A stretch of 54,643 bases of DNA from an uncultured Gammaproteobacteria bacterium (GCA_947259885.1 CAMYNW010000024.1:1-54643); one strand, 5' to 3'; counted from the stretch's first letter, positions 42,808 to 52,634 are shown. Notes: a model not told the origin generated them from the sequence alone. Translations and numbers: made by a program.

Positions 42808-43623
42808 CTATCGGCTATGTCCAACAGTGTGCTGACCCTCGCGGGTGACATAGTATGCCGCCAGTATTGGTAGAAACGTGACCAGCACCACAACCATGGC
42901 TACCACATTGGTGACTGGCCTTTGTCGTGGCCGAACCAGTTCTTCCAACATCCAAATAGGCAAAGTTTGCTGCTGACCTGCGGTAAAGGTGGTCACAATC
43001 ACTTCGTCGAATGACAATGCGAAGGCAAGCATTCCTCCGGCCAGAAGTGCAGTACCAATATTCGGCAGGATCACATAACGAAAAGTCTGAAAGCCATCAG
43101 CGCCTAAATCCATCGACGCATCAATGAGCGATGCTGAGGTTCGACGAAAACGCGCCACCGCATTGTTGTATACCACCACTACGCAGAATGTGGCATGACC
43201 CAAAATGATAGTCCACATCGAAAACGGGATCTCGGCGAGATTAAAAGCAGAGCGCAGTGCGATGCCGGTAATAATGCCCGGCAGCGCGATGGGCAAAATG
43301 ACCAACAAGGAAATGGTCTCACGGCCAAAGAACTTGCTGCGCGAGATTGCGGCGGCGCACAGCGTGCCAAGCAGAAGGGCAATAATCGTAGAGAGCGATG
43401 CAACGCCCACGGATAACTTGAGAGCCTGCCACACATCCGGGCGGTCCCAGGTTACTGCCAGCCACTTTAGAGTGAACCCAGGGGGCGGCCACTGATAACT
43501 CTTTTCCTCGGTGGTAAAAGCGTATACGAATATAAGCATAATCGGCAGATGCAGAAACAACAGCCCTGCAGATGCCGCGAGCTTGAGTGACCTTGGCGCT
43601 CGGCTATCAGCGTTAGAGTGCAT
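42808..43623 (-). CDS. potC: Polyamine/opine-type ABC importer 2, PotC-like permease, 271 aa
   Basis: Six helices; the coupling loop [31 protein letters not shown] lies near 160-190. Ends at [11 protein letters not shown]. Last gene of the second ABC operon; it overlaps the preceding permease by 11 bp. Same family as the gene at 33111-33908 but clearly diverged. Confidence 0.9.
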   Translation of the reverse strand: MHSNADSRAPRSLKLAASAGLLFLHLPIMLIFVYAFTTEEKSYQWPPPGFTLKWLAVTWDRPDVWQALKLSVGVASLSTIIALLLGTLCAAAISRSKFFGRETISLLVILPIALPGIITGIALRSAFNLAEIPFSMWTIILGHATFCVVVVYNNAVARFRRTSASLIDASMDLGADGFQTFRYVILPNIGTALLAGGMLAFALSFDEVIVTTFTAGQQQTLPIWMLEELVRPRQRPVTNVVAMVVVLVTFLPILAAYYVTREGQHTVGHSR

Positions 43624-44560
43624 CGAAGGCCCCTTGTCTTTTGGCTATCCAAAGATAGAATCCCATCACGACAATAGGCACGATGGTGAATGCCGCAGCC
43701 AACGGAATGTTGCCCGCGGTGCCTTGATGCGCGTAGACGGCCTGCCCGATAAAAAGCCGCGACGATCCGATGATTTGCGGAATGATGTAATCGCCGAGTG
43801 TCAAAGAAAAGGTAAAGATGGATCCAGCAATTAAACCCGGCATGGCAAGGGGCAAGATGACATGACGAAAGGTCTTTGCCGGTTCTGCACCGAGGTCGGA
43901 CGACGCTTCCAGTAAATTAACGGGCACCCGCTCAAGGGAAGCCTGCAACGGCAGAATCATAAATGGCAACCAGACATAGAGAAAAACAATGCAAGTACCA
44001 AGGTAGCTTACTGAGAGTGAGTTGCCGCCAATGATGGGAATGGCCAGTACCGCATCCAGCAACCAGGTCAGATGCAGCTTGGCAAATATCCAGTTGAGAA
44101 TACCTTCCTTGGCGAGAATCAGTTTCCACGCGTAGATCTTCACCAGGTAGCTGGACCATAGCGGCAGCATGATGCCTAAATAAAATACCGCCTTCCATCT
44201 GCCCTGCGCATAACGCGCGGCATAGTAGGCGATAGGGAAAGCAACTACTGCCGCGGATAGCGTGACTACAACTGCCGTGGATACGGTCCTCACGATTATG
44301 TCCAGATTGGCTGGATGCAGCAGCTCGCGGTAGGTCTTCAAGGTGAACTCGCGTTTGACCAGGCCGGTAAATTCGTCGATAGAAAAGAAACTTTGCACCA
44401 GCAAGGCCAGCAACGAACCGATATACACAACGCCGAGCCACAACACCGGGGGTAACAACAATAGAAACAGAAACATCTTCGGATTGCGCCAGATGGCGTC
44501 CGAAGACCGGCCGAAGATGCCGCCTCGGCCAGGCGTAATGGCGAGTGCGCTGTCAACCAT
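43613..44560 (-). CDS. potB: Polyamine/opine-type ABC importer 2, PotB-like permease, 315 aa
   Basis: An N-terminal extension of about 30 residues precedes helix 1 ([25 protein letters not shown]). Coupling loop [25 protein letters not shown] near 225-250. Its ATG overlaps the ATPase stop by one base, implying tight translational coupling. Confidence 0.9.
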   Translation of the reverse strand: MVDSALAITPGRGGIFGRSSDAIWRNPKMFLFLLLLPPVLWLGVVYIGSLLALLVQSFFSIDEFTGLVKREFTLKTYRELLHPANLDIIVRTVSTAVVVTLSAAVVAFPIAYYAARYAQGRWKAVFYLGIMLPLWSSYLVKIYAWKLILAKEGILNWIFAKLHLTWLLDAVLAIPIIGGNSLSVSYLGTCIVFLYVWLPFMILPLQASLERVPVNLLEASSDLGAEPAKTFRHVILPLAMPGLIAGSIFTFSLTLGDYIIPQIIGSSRLFIGQAVYAHQGTAGNIPLAAAFTIVPIVVMGFYLWIAKRQGAFDAL

Positions 44561-45543
44561 TATTCACCCTCCATCACGCGCACATCGTCCGGATCCCAAT
44601 CCACACTGATTTCATCGCCCTCAACAGGTAACGATTGATAGGATGAAACCAGTGCGTGTAAACGATTTCCCTCAACATCGAGTGCGATCCGGGTTGAATT
44701 TCCGAGATAATTTAAACTGACCACCCGGGCTTGCTTGCCGCCTGTCTCGACAATCCTAACCGCCTCAGGGCGCAGGCTCGCCCAGTGGTGCTGGCTCGAG
44801 AGTCCGGCAAACTCAACCGGGATGACGTTGGACGAGCCGACAAAATCCGCAACAAAGCGCGTATTCGGACGGCGATAGATATCTTCAGGGCGGCCAATCT
44901 GAATAATCGTGCCTTCATTAAAAATCGCGATCCGATCAGCCATTGACAGCGCCTCACCTTGATCATGGGTCACAAACACGAAGGTAATGCCCAGGGTTTT
45001 CTGCAGCGTTTTTAACTCTTCCTGCATCTGCTCGCGGAGTCTTAAATCCAGCGCCCCGAGCGGCTCATCAAGTAGCAATACTTTCGGTTTGTTAACAATC
45101 GCGCGGGCCAGCGCCACGCGTTGTCGCTGCCCGCCTGATAATTCTGCAGGCCGCCGCGTACCATAGCCGGGAAGGCGAATCATTTCGAGCGCATGTTCCG
45201 CTGCGGCCAGACGCTTTGACTTACTCACACCACGTACCATCATGCCATAGGCAACATTGTCTAGGACGCTCAAATGAGGAAACAGAGCATAGTCCTGGAA
45301 AACAGTATTCACGTTGCGCCGATAAGGCGGTACACCATCCACGGACTCGCCGAAAATCTCGATATGACCCGAAGTCGGGCTATCAAATCCGGCAATTAAT
45401 CTCAGGCATGTGGTTTTGCCTGAACCAGAAGGACCCAGCAACGCGAAGAATTCCCCTTTGCCAATTTCAAGGTCGATACCATCCACCGCTTTAACGGAAC
45501 CATAGTGGCGACAAACCTTAGATAACAGAACCGCGTCAGTCAC
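44560..45543 (-). CDS. potA: Polyamine/opine-type ABC importer 2, ATP-binding subunit, 327 aa
   Basis: Walker A GPSGSGKTT (37-45), Q-loop FQDYALFPH, signature LSGGQRQR (135-142), Walker B LLLDEP (156-161), H-loop VTHDQGEA and a short C-terminal regulatory domain. Unlike importer 1, the ATPase gene is second, directly after the binding-protein gene, with a stem-loop in between. Confidence 0.9.
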   Translation of the reverse strand: MTDAVLLSKVCRHYGSVKAVDGIDLEIGKGEFFALLGPSGSGKTTCLRLIAGFDSPTSGHIEIFGESVDGVPPYRRNVNTVFQDYALFPHLSVLDNVAYGMMVRGVSKSKRLAAAEHALEMIRLPGYGTRRPAELSGGQRQRVALARAIVNKPKVLLLDEPLGALDLRLREQMQEELKTLQKTLGITFVFVTHDQGEALSMADRIAIFNEGTIIQIGRPEDIYRRPNTRFVADFVGSSNVIPVEFAGLSSQHHWASLRPEAVRIVETGGKQARVVSLNYLGNSTRIALDVEGNRLHALVSSYQSLPVEGDEISVDWDPDDVRVMEGE

Positions 45544-45555
45544 GAAAGCCTCTTA

Positions 45556-45580
45556 TCCCCGTCAAGTATATTGACGGGGA
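45556..45580. promoter_or_regulatory. Intercistronic stem-loop between binding-protein and ATPase genes
   Basis: TCCCCGTCAA and TTGACGGGGA form a perfect 10-bp stem with a 5-base loop, in the 62-bp gap between the binding-protein stop and the ATPase start of importer 2. No U-tract follows on the transcribed strand. Such hairpins behind binding-protein genes commonly stabilise the upstream mRNA so that this subunit is made in excess. Confidence 0.7.
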
Positions 45581-45605
45581 CAGTCACGAGTGTATTGAGA
45601 TAAGT

Positions 45606-46766
45606 TTAGCGACCGCCGATGACGCCGATGTAGTCAGAGACCCATCGATAGTAGGGTACACATTGTTCCTGGCTAGCGCATTTCGAGACAGGTGTTTGCC
45701 AGAACTTTATTTTTTCAAAGTCATCCATGCCGTTAGTGGTGCAGCCTTCTGCCGTCTGCATGCCGCGACCATCAGTACACGCCGCAGGAACCGAAGGATT
45801 GGCGCCAAACCAGACGGAGAGATCACTTTGGAGATTAGAGGACAATGTGTGTTCCATCCACATATAAGCACAGTTCGGATTTTCGGAGTCGACATGCATC
45901 ATGGTGGTATCGGCCCAGCCCGTTGCCCCTTCTACCGGTATGGTGGAAGCAATAGGGAGCTTTTCACCGGCAAGAAGATTGACCTGAAACGGCCAGGATC
46001 CCGAGGCTACAACGCCTTCATTCTTGAAATCGTCCATCTGAATAAAGGCATCATGCCAGTATCTCGAAACCAGCGTGCGCTGTTGCCGTAGAAGATCGAG
46101 CGCCGCCTTATACTGATCGTCGTTTAACTCATACGGGCTCTTGATACCCAGTTCGGGTTGATGGTGCATTAAATAGTTTGCAGCATCCGCGACGTGAATG
46201 GGGCCATCATAAGCCTGCACTCGGCCTTTGTTAGATTTGCCATCTCCTAAAGTGGTTTCTTCGAACACAACACTCCAGCTGGTGGGTGGTTCTTTAAACG
46301 CCTCGGTGTTGTACATCAACACATTAGGGCCCCACATGTAAGGCGTTCCGTAGTGAACACCATCAACGGTATGCCACGGCGCATCTTTCAGTCGATCGTC
46401 AACGGTGTTCCAGCTTGGAATCAGGTCGATGTTGACCGGCTGCACACGCTTACCGGCGATCAATCGCAACGAGGCATCACCTGAAGCCGTCACCAAATCA
46501 AAACCGCCTTCATTCATCAGCGCCACCATCTCGTCGGACGTATTGGCAGTTTTAACCTGCACCGAGCAGCCGGAGGCTTGCTCGAACTTCGTTACCCAAT
46601 CAAAATTCTCCATGGTCTCGCCACGTTCGATGTAACCCGGCCAGGCCACGATACTGACCTGACCCTCTGCTTCACCTATTTCGGTGACCATGTCCGCGGC
46701 AAACACCTGGCCGGTTAGTGCTGCGCTAACTGCGGATATCAAACAAGATTTTTTAAAACTCTTCAT
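45606..46766 (-). CDS. potD: Polyamine/opine-type periplasmic binding protein 2, 386 aa
   Basis: Signal peptide MKSFKKSCLISAVSAALTG with cleavage after VFA (about residue 23). The mature part starts ADMVTEIGEAEGQVSIVAWPGYIERG. Family landmarks are NFDWVTKFEQASGCSVQVK, FDLVTASGDASLRLI, YGTPYMWGPNVLMYNTEAF and NYLMHHQPELGI. The C-terminal region has several cysteines (NCAYM, AACTDG, GCTTNG, KCASQEQCV) that could form disulfides. ATG preceded by GGAGAATAAAT. First gene of importer 2. Ligand unproven. Confidence 0.9.
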   Translation of the reverse strand: MKSFKKSCLISAVSAALTGQVFAADMVTEIGEAEGQVSIVAWPGYIERGETMENFDWVTKFEQASGCSVQVKTANTSDEMVALMNEGGFDLVTASGDASLRLIAGKRVQPVNIDLIPSWNTVDDRLKDAPWHTVDGVHYGTPYMWGPNVLMYNTEAFKEPPTSWSVVFEETTLGDGKSNKGRVQAYDGPIHVADAANYLMHHQPELGIKSPYELNDDQYKAALDLLRQQRTLVSRYWHDAFIQMDDFKNEGVVASGSWPFQVNLLAGEKLPIASTIPVEGATGWADTTMMHVDSENPNCAYMWMEHTLSSNLQSDLSVWFGANPSVPAACTDGRGMQTAEGCTTNGMDDFEKIKFWQTPVSKCASQEQCVPYYRWVSDYIGVIGGR

Positions 46767-46961
46767 ATTTATTCTCCAGTGGTGGAACGAGTACTGTCTC
46801 AGTTTCTTTGGTATTTATGCATCAACTTATTTCTCTATCCACCTGGTTCCAAATAATAATTAAACACGCAGAGACGGTCTATAGATCGGTGAAATAGTCG
46901 AACGAGTATAAATCACCTAATCATCTGATTGAAATCCATTTTTTGGGCGCGCGGAATACTA

Positions 46962-47013
46962 GTGACAGTTAACTTATCTCGCATAATAAAATTTATATTA
47001 AGTAAGCTGTCAC
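46962..47013. repeat. 15-bp inverted repeat immediately downstream of usp
   Basis: GTGACAGTTAACTTA (46962-46976) and TAAGTAAGCTGTCAC (46999-47013) match at 13 of 15 positions around an AT-rich 22-base loop. It may be the usp terminator or an element related to the repeat at 23166-23224, whose left arm begins GTGACAGTTTACTTA. Confidence 0.55.
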
Positions 47014-47022
47014 CATAAATCT

Positions 47023-47547
47023 CTATTTGATTATCAGGCAAGGACACTCAGCCATTTGCAGCACTTTATGTGAAACGCTGCCTAGTATCAGGCTTTTCAG
47101 ATCGCCAAAACCGCGGCTTCCCACCACGATCAGATCGCTATCGATTTGTTTGGCGAGTTCAAGAATGACATCCGCCGGTTTGCCTCTTTCTAACTTGGTA
47201 TCAAAGTTTTTTAATCCGGAGTCCTTTAATTGCCTGGTTGCTTCACCAAGAACCAACTCCGCCATTTTTTGATGCACCTCCGCCGCCTCCGCCGCTCTAG
47301 AGTCGACGCGCACTGAAGGCCCAGGTGCCCGGCTAAGTACTTCGAGTGAAACCTGGTCAGCCTTATGCTCCTCTACCAGATGTTCTGCCTTTAACATCCT
47401 TACCATATTTTCCGGAACATCCCCCTGACCGACAATAGTGACGAGTACGACTGCCGAGTCAAATTTTGAGGCAAGAGCAGCTGCGGTCTCCGCCGCGCGT
47501 CGACCCATTGGGGAGCCATCGGTAGCAACAAGTATATTTTTTAACAT
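47023..47547 (-). CDS. Universal stress protein (UspA family), 174 aa
   Basis: Single Usp domain: LVATDGSPMGRRAAETAAALA at the start and the ATP-binding signature VVGSRGFGDLKSLILGSVSHKV near the end (G-2x-G-9x-G-S type). A central insert of about 30 residues (LEVLSRAPGPSVRVDSRAAEA) makes it longer than the usual 140-150. Likely nucleotide-binding stress regulator. Ribosome site TTGGAG. Monocistronic, with an inverted repeat right after the stop. Confidence 0.9.
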   Translation of the reverse strand: MLKNILVATDGSPMGRRAAETAAALASKFDSAVVLVTIVGQGDVPENMVRMLKAEHLVEEHKADQVSLEVLSRAPGPSVRVDSRAAEAAEVHQKMAELVLGEATRQLKDSGLKNFDTKLERGKPADVILELAKQIDSDLIVVGSRGFGDLKSLILGSVSHKVLQMAECPCLIIK

Positions 47548-47758
47548 GTTTCACTCCAATTTAGTCAGTGATTAAACTTCCAGTATTTTATACACTGCAT
47601 CTTCAGAGTGAGTTGCGCGTTGATCCAGGTCAATAACAGGAGACCTGAGCCTGAAGATCGGCGGTGATTCTGTTTCTTCGAGTGACACAGCCTGTACTCT
47701 TGGCCGTTTTAAATGATCGAGGATTGAATCACCTCATTAATAAGGTAAATTGGGGCTT

Positions 47759-49159
47759 TTATTGCCAATCAATTTCAGCAATTTCAATAGTTTCACTCCG
47801 GGCTTCTATCTCTTTCGCAGCACTAAATAAAACATCTTCGCGATAGCGGCCGGCGACAAGCTGTACACCGATCGGCGTACTTGATGTTTTGCCAGTGGTG
47901 ACAGTCATTGCAGGCATGCTGAGGAGTGGCAGAGCGATCTGTGTCATTTGTGCCTCCAGAATTTCCCGAAATGCTTCTGGGGATTGCACGTCGAGTTGAT
48001 CGGCGAATGACAGCTTGGCTGAAACTGGGCAAAGCATGATGGGGTAATTGTTCAAGAACATTTCCCAGTCGCGGATCAGCCGGACTCTGGTCTTTAATAT
48101 TTCCATAAAGCTGCTGAGCGTGGGTGGGTCTGTCAAGTCGCACAGTTGCTCGTAGATGAAGTTGGCGTCTGGGTCGTTCTCTTCTTTGAATGCCGCACCC
48201 TGATTAAGATGAAATTCAGAGGTCCAGAGTCGGATCTGTAATTTCATCGGTTCTCGTAGAGGCGGGTATTCTGTTTCGATAATCTTCCAACCGCCATCCT
48301 CAAGCTTTTTCGCGGATTCTTTAAGGGCTTTGACAATCTCAGGTTCGGTATCGAGCCCGTCTGGATGGGTGCAGAGAGCAGCGACCTTGTTGAACTCGCC
48401 AGAGTTCTTGGGCGCGGGGACCCACCAGGGGTCGAGATGGCTGGGTTGGGACATTGCCTCGTAACCAAGTGCAACGTCACGGACGGTGCGCGCGATGGGT
48501 CCGGAAACAGCAGTAATCTGTGGACCGATATGGCGATCAGGCAGAGATAGATTGACCGCCGGTACCCTGCCGAGCGTTGGGCGCAGGCCGTGCAACCCGC
48601 AGGCGTATGCCGGATATCTGATGGAGCCCGCGATGTCCGTGCCATGACCTATAGCGCAAATGCCTGTGGCCACTGCCGCTGCCGCTCCACCAGAGGAACC
48701 ACCCGGCGTAAGCGCGGGATTGCGCGGGTTCTTTGTATGCCCATGCAATTGATTTCGCGTAAACCAGCGCAATGAAAATGCTGGGGTATTGGTGCGCCCA
48801 ACGATAATGGCGCCCGCCTTGCGTAAGTTATCGACCAGGGGACTATCATGTTCCGCTATATTGTCCTTTAACGTCACCAGGCCATTTGTAGTGGCATGGC
48901 CTTTTTGGTCGACATTGACCTTTATCGTGATAGGCACCCCAGCTAGCGGGCCGAGCGTATCGCTGCGAGCGATGCCTGCATCAACCTCCCGAGCCGCAGC
49001 GAGGGCTTCATCCGGCATTTCCTGCACCACCGCATTGATTTTGGGATTGACGTCATCCAGTCGCTGCAACGTTTGTTCAGTAATCTCTGTTGCAGTCATT
49101 CTTTTGTTTTTAATCGCTGCCACAATTTCTGTGGCACTTAGCCGCCATAGCTCACTCAT
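47759..49159 (-). CDS. Amidase-signature hydrolase, 466 aa
   Basis: The Ser-cisSer-Lys triad is present: Lys80 in PITIKVNVDQKG, cis-Ser155 in TPGGSSGGAAAAVA, and nucleophile Ser179 in GTDIAGSIRYPA. It is glycine-rich and Ala-rich around the active site, as in GatA-like amidases. It is not associated with GatB or GatC, so it is a stand-alone catabolic amidase of unknown substrate. Close to importer 2 (992 bp away, beyond usp), it might hydrolyse imported amides or gamma-glutamyl/acyl amines; this is inference. Confidence 0.9.
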   Translation of the reverse strand: MSELWRLSATEIVAAIKNKRMTATEITEQTLQRLDDVNPKINAVVQEMPDEALAAAREVDAGIARSDTLGPLAGVPITIKVNVDQKGHATTNGLVTLKDNIAEHDSPLVDNLRKAGAIIVGRTNTPAFSLRWFTRNQLHGHTKNPRNPALTPGGSSGGAAAAVATGICAIGHGTDIAGSIRYPAYACGLHGLRPTLGRVPAVNLSLPDRHIGPQITAVSGPIARTVRDVALGYEAMSQPSHLDPWWVPAPKNSGEFNKVAALCTHPDGLDTEPEIVKALKESAKKLEDGGWKIIETEYPPLREPMKLQIRLWTSEFHLNQGAAFKEENDPDANFIYEQLCDLTDPPTLSSFMEILKTRVRLIRDWEMFLNNYPIMLCPVSAKLSFADQLDVQSPEAFREILEAQMTQIALPLLSMPAMTVTTGKTSSTPIGVQLVAGRYREDVLFSAAKEIEARSETIEIAEIDWQ

Positions 49160-49266
49160 TGGTTCTTTCTCTCCATAATCTTTATCGATTCGCAGGTCAG
49201 TAAATATACTATGTGAACTCTTCCGGGTGTTTTACCTCCAATCCACTATATTTCACTCTCGCAATT

Positions 49267-50664
49267 ATGTCTTATCGAAACATTGCGCTCCAACATCTCA
49301 GGGCGCTGATCACTGTTTGTTTTGTCATTGCCGCCGGCTCAATCTGCGCGCAAGACAACAAGATCGAACGGCCCCCCGATCTAGATAAGACGGCGTACGC
49401 GTTCATATCGCTGCTGCTGCAACCCGATCTCGCTCTCACTGAACCGATGAACTACATTGAGCAGACCTGGCAACCGACTTATATCGCGATGTCGCTTGAT
49501 ATGCTCAGCTTGAATCGTCGCGCTTCGGTAAGCCACTGGATGTATAAGGTATTAAGAAACAAAACTGGCCAAAACTTAGGGAATGATTTGCAAAGTTGGT
49601 TTGTTTGGGCGTGGAACCAACCGGAACAAAGGCACGAACACTACGCACAGTTCAAATCCCACCTTTATCGCCTGATCGATCCGCTGTTTGCAGGATATTT
49701 TGACGACCAGCGACAGACCGATATTCGACTGGATGAAGTCAGATGGGGCGGCGTCGCCCAGGATGGTATCCCACCGCTCAGATCACCGAAAATGATCTCG
49801 GCTGGCGAAGCTGATTACCTAAAGGATGGCAATGTAGTATTTGGCATTGAAATAAATGGTGACGCCAGGGCTTACCCTAAACGTATCCTAGCCTGGCACG
49901 AAATGTTTGTTGATGAAATTGGCGGCACGGAGTTTGCCGGGGTGTACTGCACCTTATGTGGCGCAGTCATTCTCTATCAGACGAATTACCAGGGAGTCAA
50001 TCATGCGCTGGGGACTAGCGGATTTCTCTATCGCTCCAATAAATTAATGTACGATCAAAAAACCCAGTCACTCTGGAGCACGACACGAGGGGAGCCGGTC
50101 ATCGGTCCTTTAGTGGGCCAGGGCATTCAACTTCAACGGAGCTATGTTGTGACCACCACATGGGGTGAGTGGCGACGGCGACATCCAAGCTCCAGTGTAT
50201 TGTCTCTCGATACCGGTCACAGCAGGAACTACGACGAGGGCGCGGCGTATCGCGATTATTTTGCTACCGATGAATTGATGTTCAACGTACCCAAGATCGA
50301 CACCCGTCTCAACAACAAAGATGAAGTACTAGCACTGACCTTTCCTAAACACAGCGATATAACGCTAGCAATACATGCGGAGTTTCTTGCCAATCATCCT
50401 GTATACCACGATAGCGTTGGCCCAATATCGCTCGTAGTGTTGACCGATACTTCCGGTGCGAATCGCGTCTACCAAAGTGAGAGCACTAAGTTCGATAGTT
50501 ACGATCAAGATCGTTTAGTCATGGATTCCGAAGGAAATCAGTGGGTCATGACCGAAGAAGCATTAACTTCAACAGATGGCGAAAAACTCGACAGGCTTCC
50601 TGCTCATCGAGCCTTTTGGTTCGGCTGGTATGCGGTACACAATGAAACGCGATTGGTGCAGTAA
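49267..50664 (+). CDS. DUF3179 exported protein, about 465 aa
   Basis: A signal-peptide-like start SYRNIALQHLRALITVCFVIAAGSICAQ supports ATG at 49267 over the in-frame GTG at 49213. The conserved DUF3179 core runs from about residue 200: VFGIEINGDARAYPKRILAWHEM, VYCTLCGAVILYQT with the invariant Cys-x-x-Cys, TSGFLYRSNKLMYDQ and SLWSTTRGE. The function of the family is unknown; the CxxC suggests a redox- or metal-binding site. It stands alone. Confidence 0.88.
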   Translation: MSYRNIALQHLRALITVCFVIAAGSICAQDNKIERPPDLDKTAYAFISLLLQPDLALTEPMNYIEQTWQPTYIAMSLDMLSLNRRASVSHWMYKVLRNKTGQNLGNDLQSWFVWAWNQPEQRHEHYAQFKSHLYRLIDPLFAGYFDDQRQTDIRLDEVRWGGVAQDGIPPLRSPKMISAGEADYLKDGNVVFGIEINGDARAYPKRILAWHEMFVDEIGGTEFAGVYCTLCGAVILYQTNYQGVNHALGTSGFLYRSNKLMYDQKTQSLWSTTRGEPVIGPLVGQGIQLQRSYVVTTTWGEWRRRHPSSSVLSLDTGHSRNYDEGAAYRDYFATDELMFNVPKIDTRLNNKDEVLALTFPKHSDITLAIHAEFLANHPVYHDSVGPISLVVLTDTSGANRVYQSESTKFDSYDQDRLVMDSEGNQWVMTEEALTSTDGEKLDRLPAHRAFWFGWYAVHNETRLVQ

Positions 50665-50817
50665 AATAGTGAGAATATAGCGGTAGCGAAGATTCTCAAA
50701 TATTAATTTTCGGATACACGTAAAAAGTGCAAAAGGTCTTCAAAATATTCGAACGAAAATTAGAGCATATCTCATAGTATAAGTTCCTTTTTAACTCCTA
50801 TTGCCAATTAGGTATTC

Positions 50818-50833
50818 TGTGACCTTGTTCACA
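50818..50833. promoter_or_regulatory. CRP/Vfr-type site, exact consensus half-sites
   Basis: TGTGACCTTGTTCACA fits TGTGA-N6-TCACA at all ten fixed positions. It overlaps a CACATCGATGTG palindrome (50830-50841) and lies about 85 bp before the ATG at 50918. It probably gives cAMP-CRP-type control of the two exported-protein genes downstream. Confidence 0.7.
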
Positions 50834-50917
50834 TCGATGTGTTGGCTTTAGATGATACTGTTCGTGACATGCAATGTTTTTAATGGATTAGACAAAAATG
50901 TTTAACAGGTGCCACCC

Positions 50918-51271
50918 ATGAAAAAAATTTTATATCCTATTGCTATAACCTTAGTTTTTTCTTTCAATGTTTTCGCCCAGTATATTTCTTCTGAAGAGCT
51001 GGCGGGTAAGTGGGAATTCGTCTCGTGGGAGGAGGCCGACGATCCGAGTACCAGAAAAGAGGTTGGCATACTAATGGATTTCCACAAAGATGGAACCGTA
51101 ACCAGCCACATGGAAAATGGACCACAGAAATCGAACTACAGTATTGAAGGGGATTCAATTAAGTTTAGCGATGATAGGGGAGAGCAGGTGCAGAGAATTG
51201 TCGAATTTATCCCCGGACAACGACTCATTATCAATCATATGGGCGCACTGATGCGTTTTGAGCGAAGATAG
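50918..51271 (+). CDS. Small exported lipocalin-like protein, 117 aa
   Basis: Signal peptide MKKILYPIAITLVFSFNVFAQ, then SSEELAGKWEFVSWEEADD, the GxW-type start of lipocalin-like/DUF domains. A beta-rich remainder follows (VGILMDFHKDGTVTSHME, SNYSIEGDSIKFSDD, LIINHMGALMRFERR). ATG at 50918 has AACAGG eight bases upstream and fits the signal peptide better than the GTG at 50909. Function unknown. A CRP-type site lies upstream. Confidence 0.75.
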   Translation: MKKILYPIAITLVFSFNVFAQYISSEELAGKWEFVSWEEADDPSTRKEVGILMDFHKDGTVTSHMENGPQKSNYSIEGDSIKFSDDRGEQVQRIVEFIPGQRLIINHMGALMRFERR

Positions 51272-51383
51272 GCCACCGAATAAGGATTTACTTTGCAATA
51301 ATGCTGACTTATGCACCACAGTTTTATTTCCCAAGAAAAATAATAGTGACTATGATTGTTCCAACTGACGGAGGAAATCTTTA

Positions 51384-52610
51384 ATGAAAAATACTTATAA
51401 ACGGTTAACGATTGCCTTATTTATTCCGATGCTGTGCGTTACAAACGCGATTAACGCTCAAACTAAGGAACAACAGGAAATGCAGCAGGTGCTGGAGATG
51501 ATGAAAGCATCAGGGGTTGACCAAGCACAAATTGATCAAATGGAAAACATGTTGAAAAGCATGATGAAGATGGAGATTCAACGAAAAGGCGCCAAGATCG
51601 ATAAAGAGAAGGAGAAATTTGACACGGCTACGGCAGGTTACGGGTCTGGAATGGCTGCAGTGGAAGGCAAGCGCTACGCACTCACGGTCACTAAATGCGA
51701 AGTGCGAGACAGAAAGAAAGGTGCTTTTACTATCCAGGCTAAAGAAGCCCCAGGTCTCGACGGTGGTGAACTGTCTATATATAGTGATGGTATAAGCTCA
51801 CCGCGTTCCGTTTCCTTTTCGACACGTATCAAACCATACAAGAACTACCATTCTCAAAATCCGGATCTGCAATTTGATGGTAAGACACTGATATGGGAGG
51901 GCCTTGCGCAGTCGGAGTCCCAGGAGCTGCCCTTTTCGTTGAATCTTAGCTGCGGGAGTGAAGCCGTGTATTACGATCAGGCCACAAGGGCACCGCTGGG
52001 CGATACAGGGAAATCGGTTACGCTTTATTTAGGCGCCGACACGTATTCGTTCCAGGCAGGCCGTTGTACTAACGAAAAGTATAGGACGGGCAATCTAATG
52101 GTGGATTTTGAAGTCACTGCCGCAGGAGACTTTCGCGGTCGCCCTGCGATAGTTCTGCTTTCCAGTAGTCACGGTGTTGGTGAAGGTGAAGGTGCAGGCC
52201 CGTTCCATAATTTTGAGTTGTTGCTTGGTGAAATTACCGAGGATCAACGTAGCGTTTCTCCGATTGAGTTAAAGCAGGCGCTCAGCAAGGAGGTAGAAGC
52301 CTTTCGCTCTAAACAACTCGAGATGCACCAGAAGAAGTACAGCGAAGAATTCTGGGCTACGGTTACGCCAGAGAATATCAATCAGGCGTTAGATGCGTCC
52401 TCTAGAGAAATGAATCTGATAATGGATAGGGCGGATGCAATGGTTCTTCCGTCAGCGCGAAGTGTTGGCGGTAATAATAGTATTGATGGACAAAATGCGG
52501 TATTCCGTGGACCGGCAATGCAAACCAGCGACGCGGATCGAGCCCCCCAGCTGCAGAACCTGGAGGCAATACCTGAAGTGCACATATCGTGCAGTGGATC
52601 ATCGTCCTAG
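51384..52610 (+). CDS. Exported hypothetical protein with Met/Gln-rich helical N-terminus, 408 aa
   Basis: Not recognised. Signal peptide LTIALFIPMLCVTNAINAQ, then a Met/Gln/Lys-rich helical segment (about 27-75, MLKSMMKMEIQRKG) that may be a coiled coil. The remainder is beta-rich: YALTVTKCEVRDRKKGAFTI, GELSIYSDGIS, TLIWEGLAQS, YLGADTYSFQAGRC, LMVDFEVTAAGDF. Four or so cysteines are spaced for disulfides. The C-terminus SCSGSSS is low-complexity. It follows the lipocalin-like gene by 112 bp in the same direction. Confidence 0.7.
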   Translation: MKNTYKRLTIALFIPMLCVTNAINAQTKEQQEMQQVLEMMKASGVDQAQIDQMENMLKSMMKMEIQRKGAKIDKEKEKFDTATAGYGSGMAAVEGKRYALTVTKCEVRDRKKGAFTIQAKEAPGLDGGELSIYSDGISSPRSVSFSTRIKPYKNYHSQNPDLQFDGKTLIWEGLAQSESQELPFSLNLSCGSEAVYYDQATRAPLGDTGKSVTLYLGADTYSFQAGRCTNEKYRTGNLMVDFEVTAAGDFRGRPAIVLLSSSHGVGEGEGAGPFHNFELLLGEITEDQRSVSPIELKQALSKEVEAFRSKQLEMHQKKYSEEFWATVTPENINQALDASSREMNLIMDRADAMVLPSARSVGGNNSIDGQNAVFRGPAMQTSDADRAPQLQNLEAIPEVHISCSGSSS

Positions 52611-52634
52611 ATCATTGCATTAGATAGTTGTGCC

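Noticed and set aside
43932..44441. 169-codon minus-strand frame
   Set aside because: Shadow in another frame of the PotB-like permease of importer 2; the permease frame has helices and the coupling loop.
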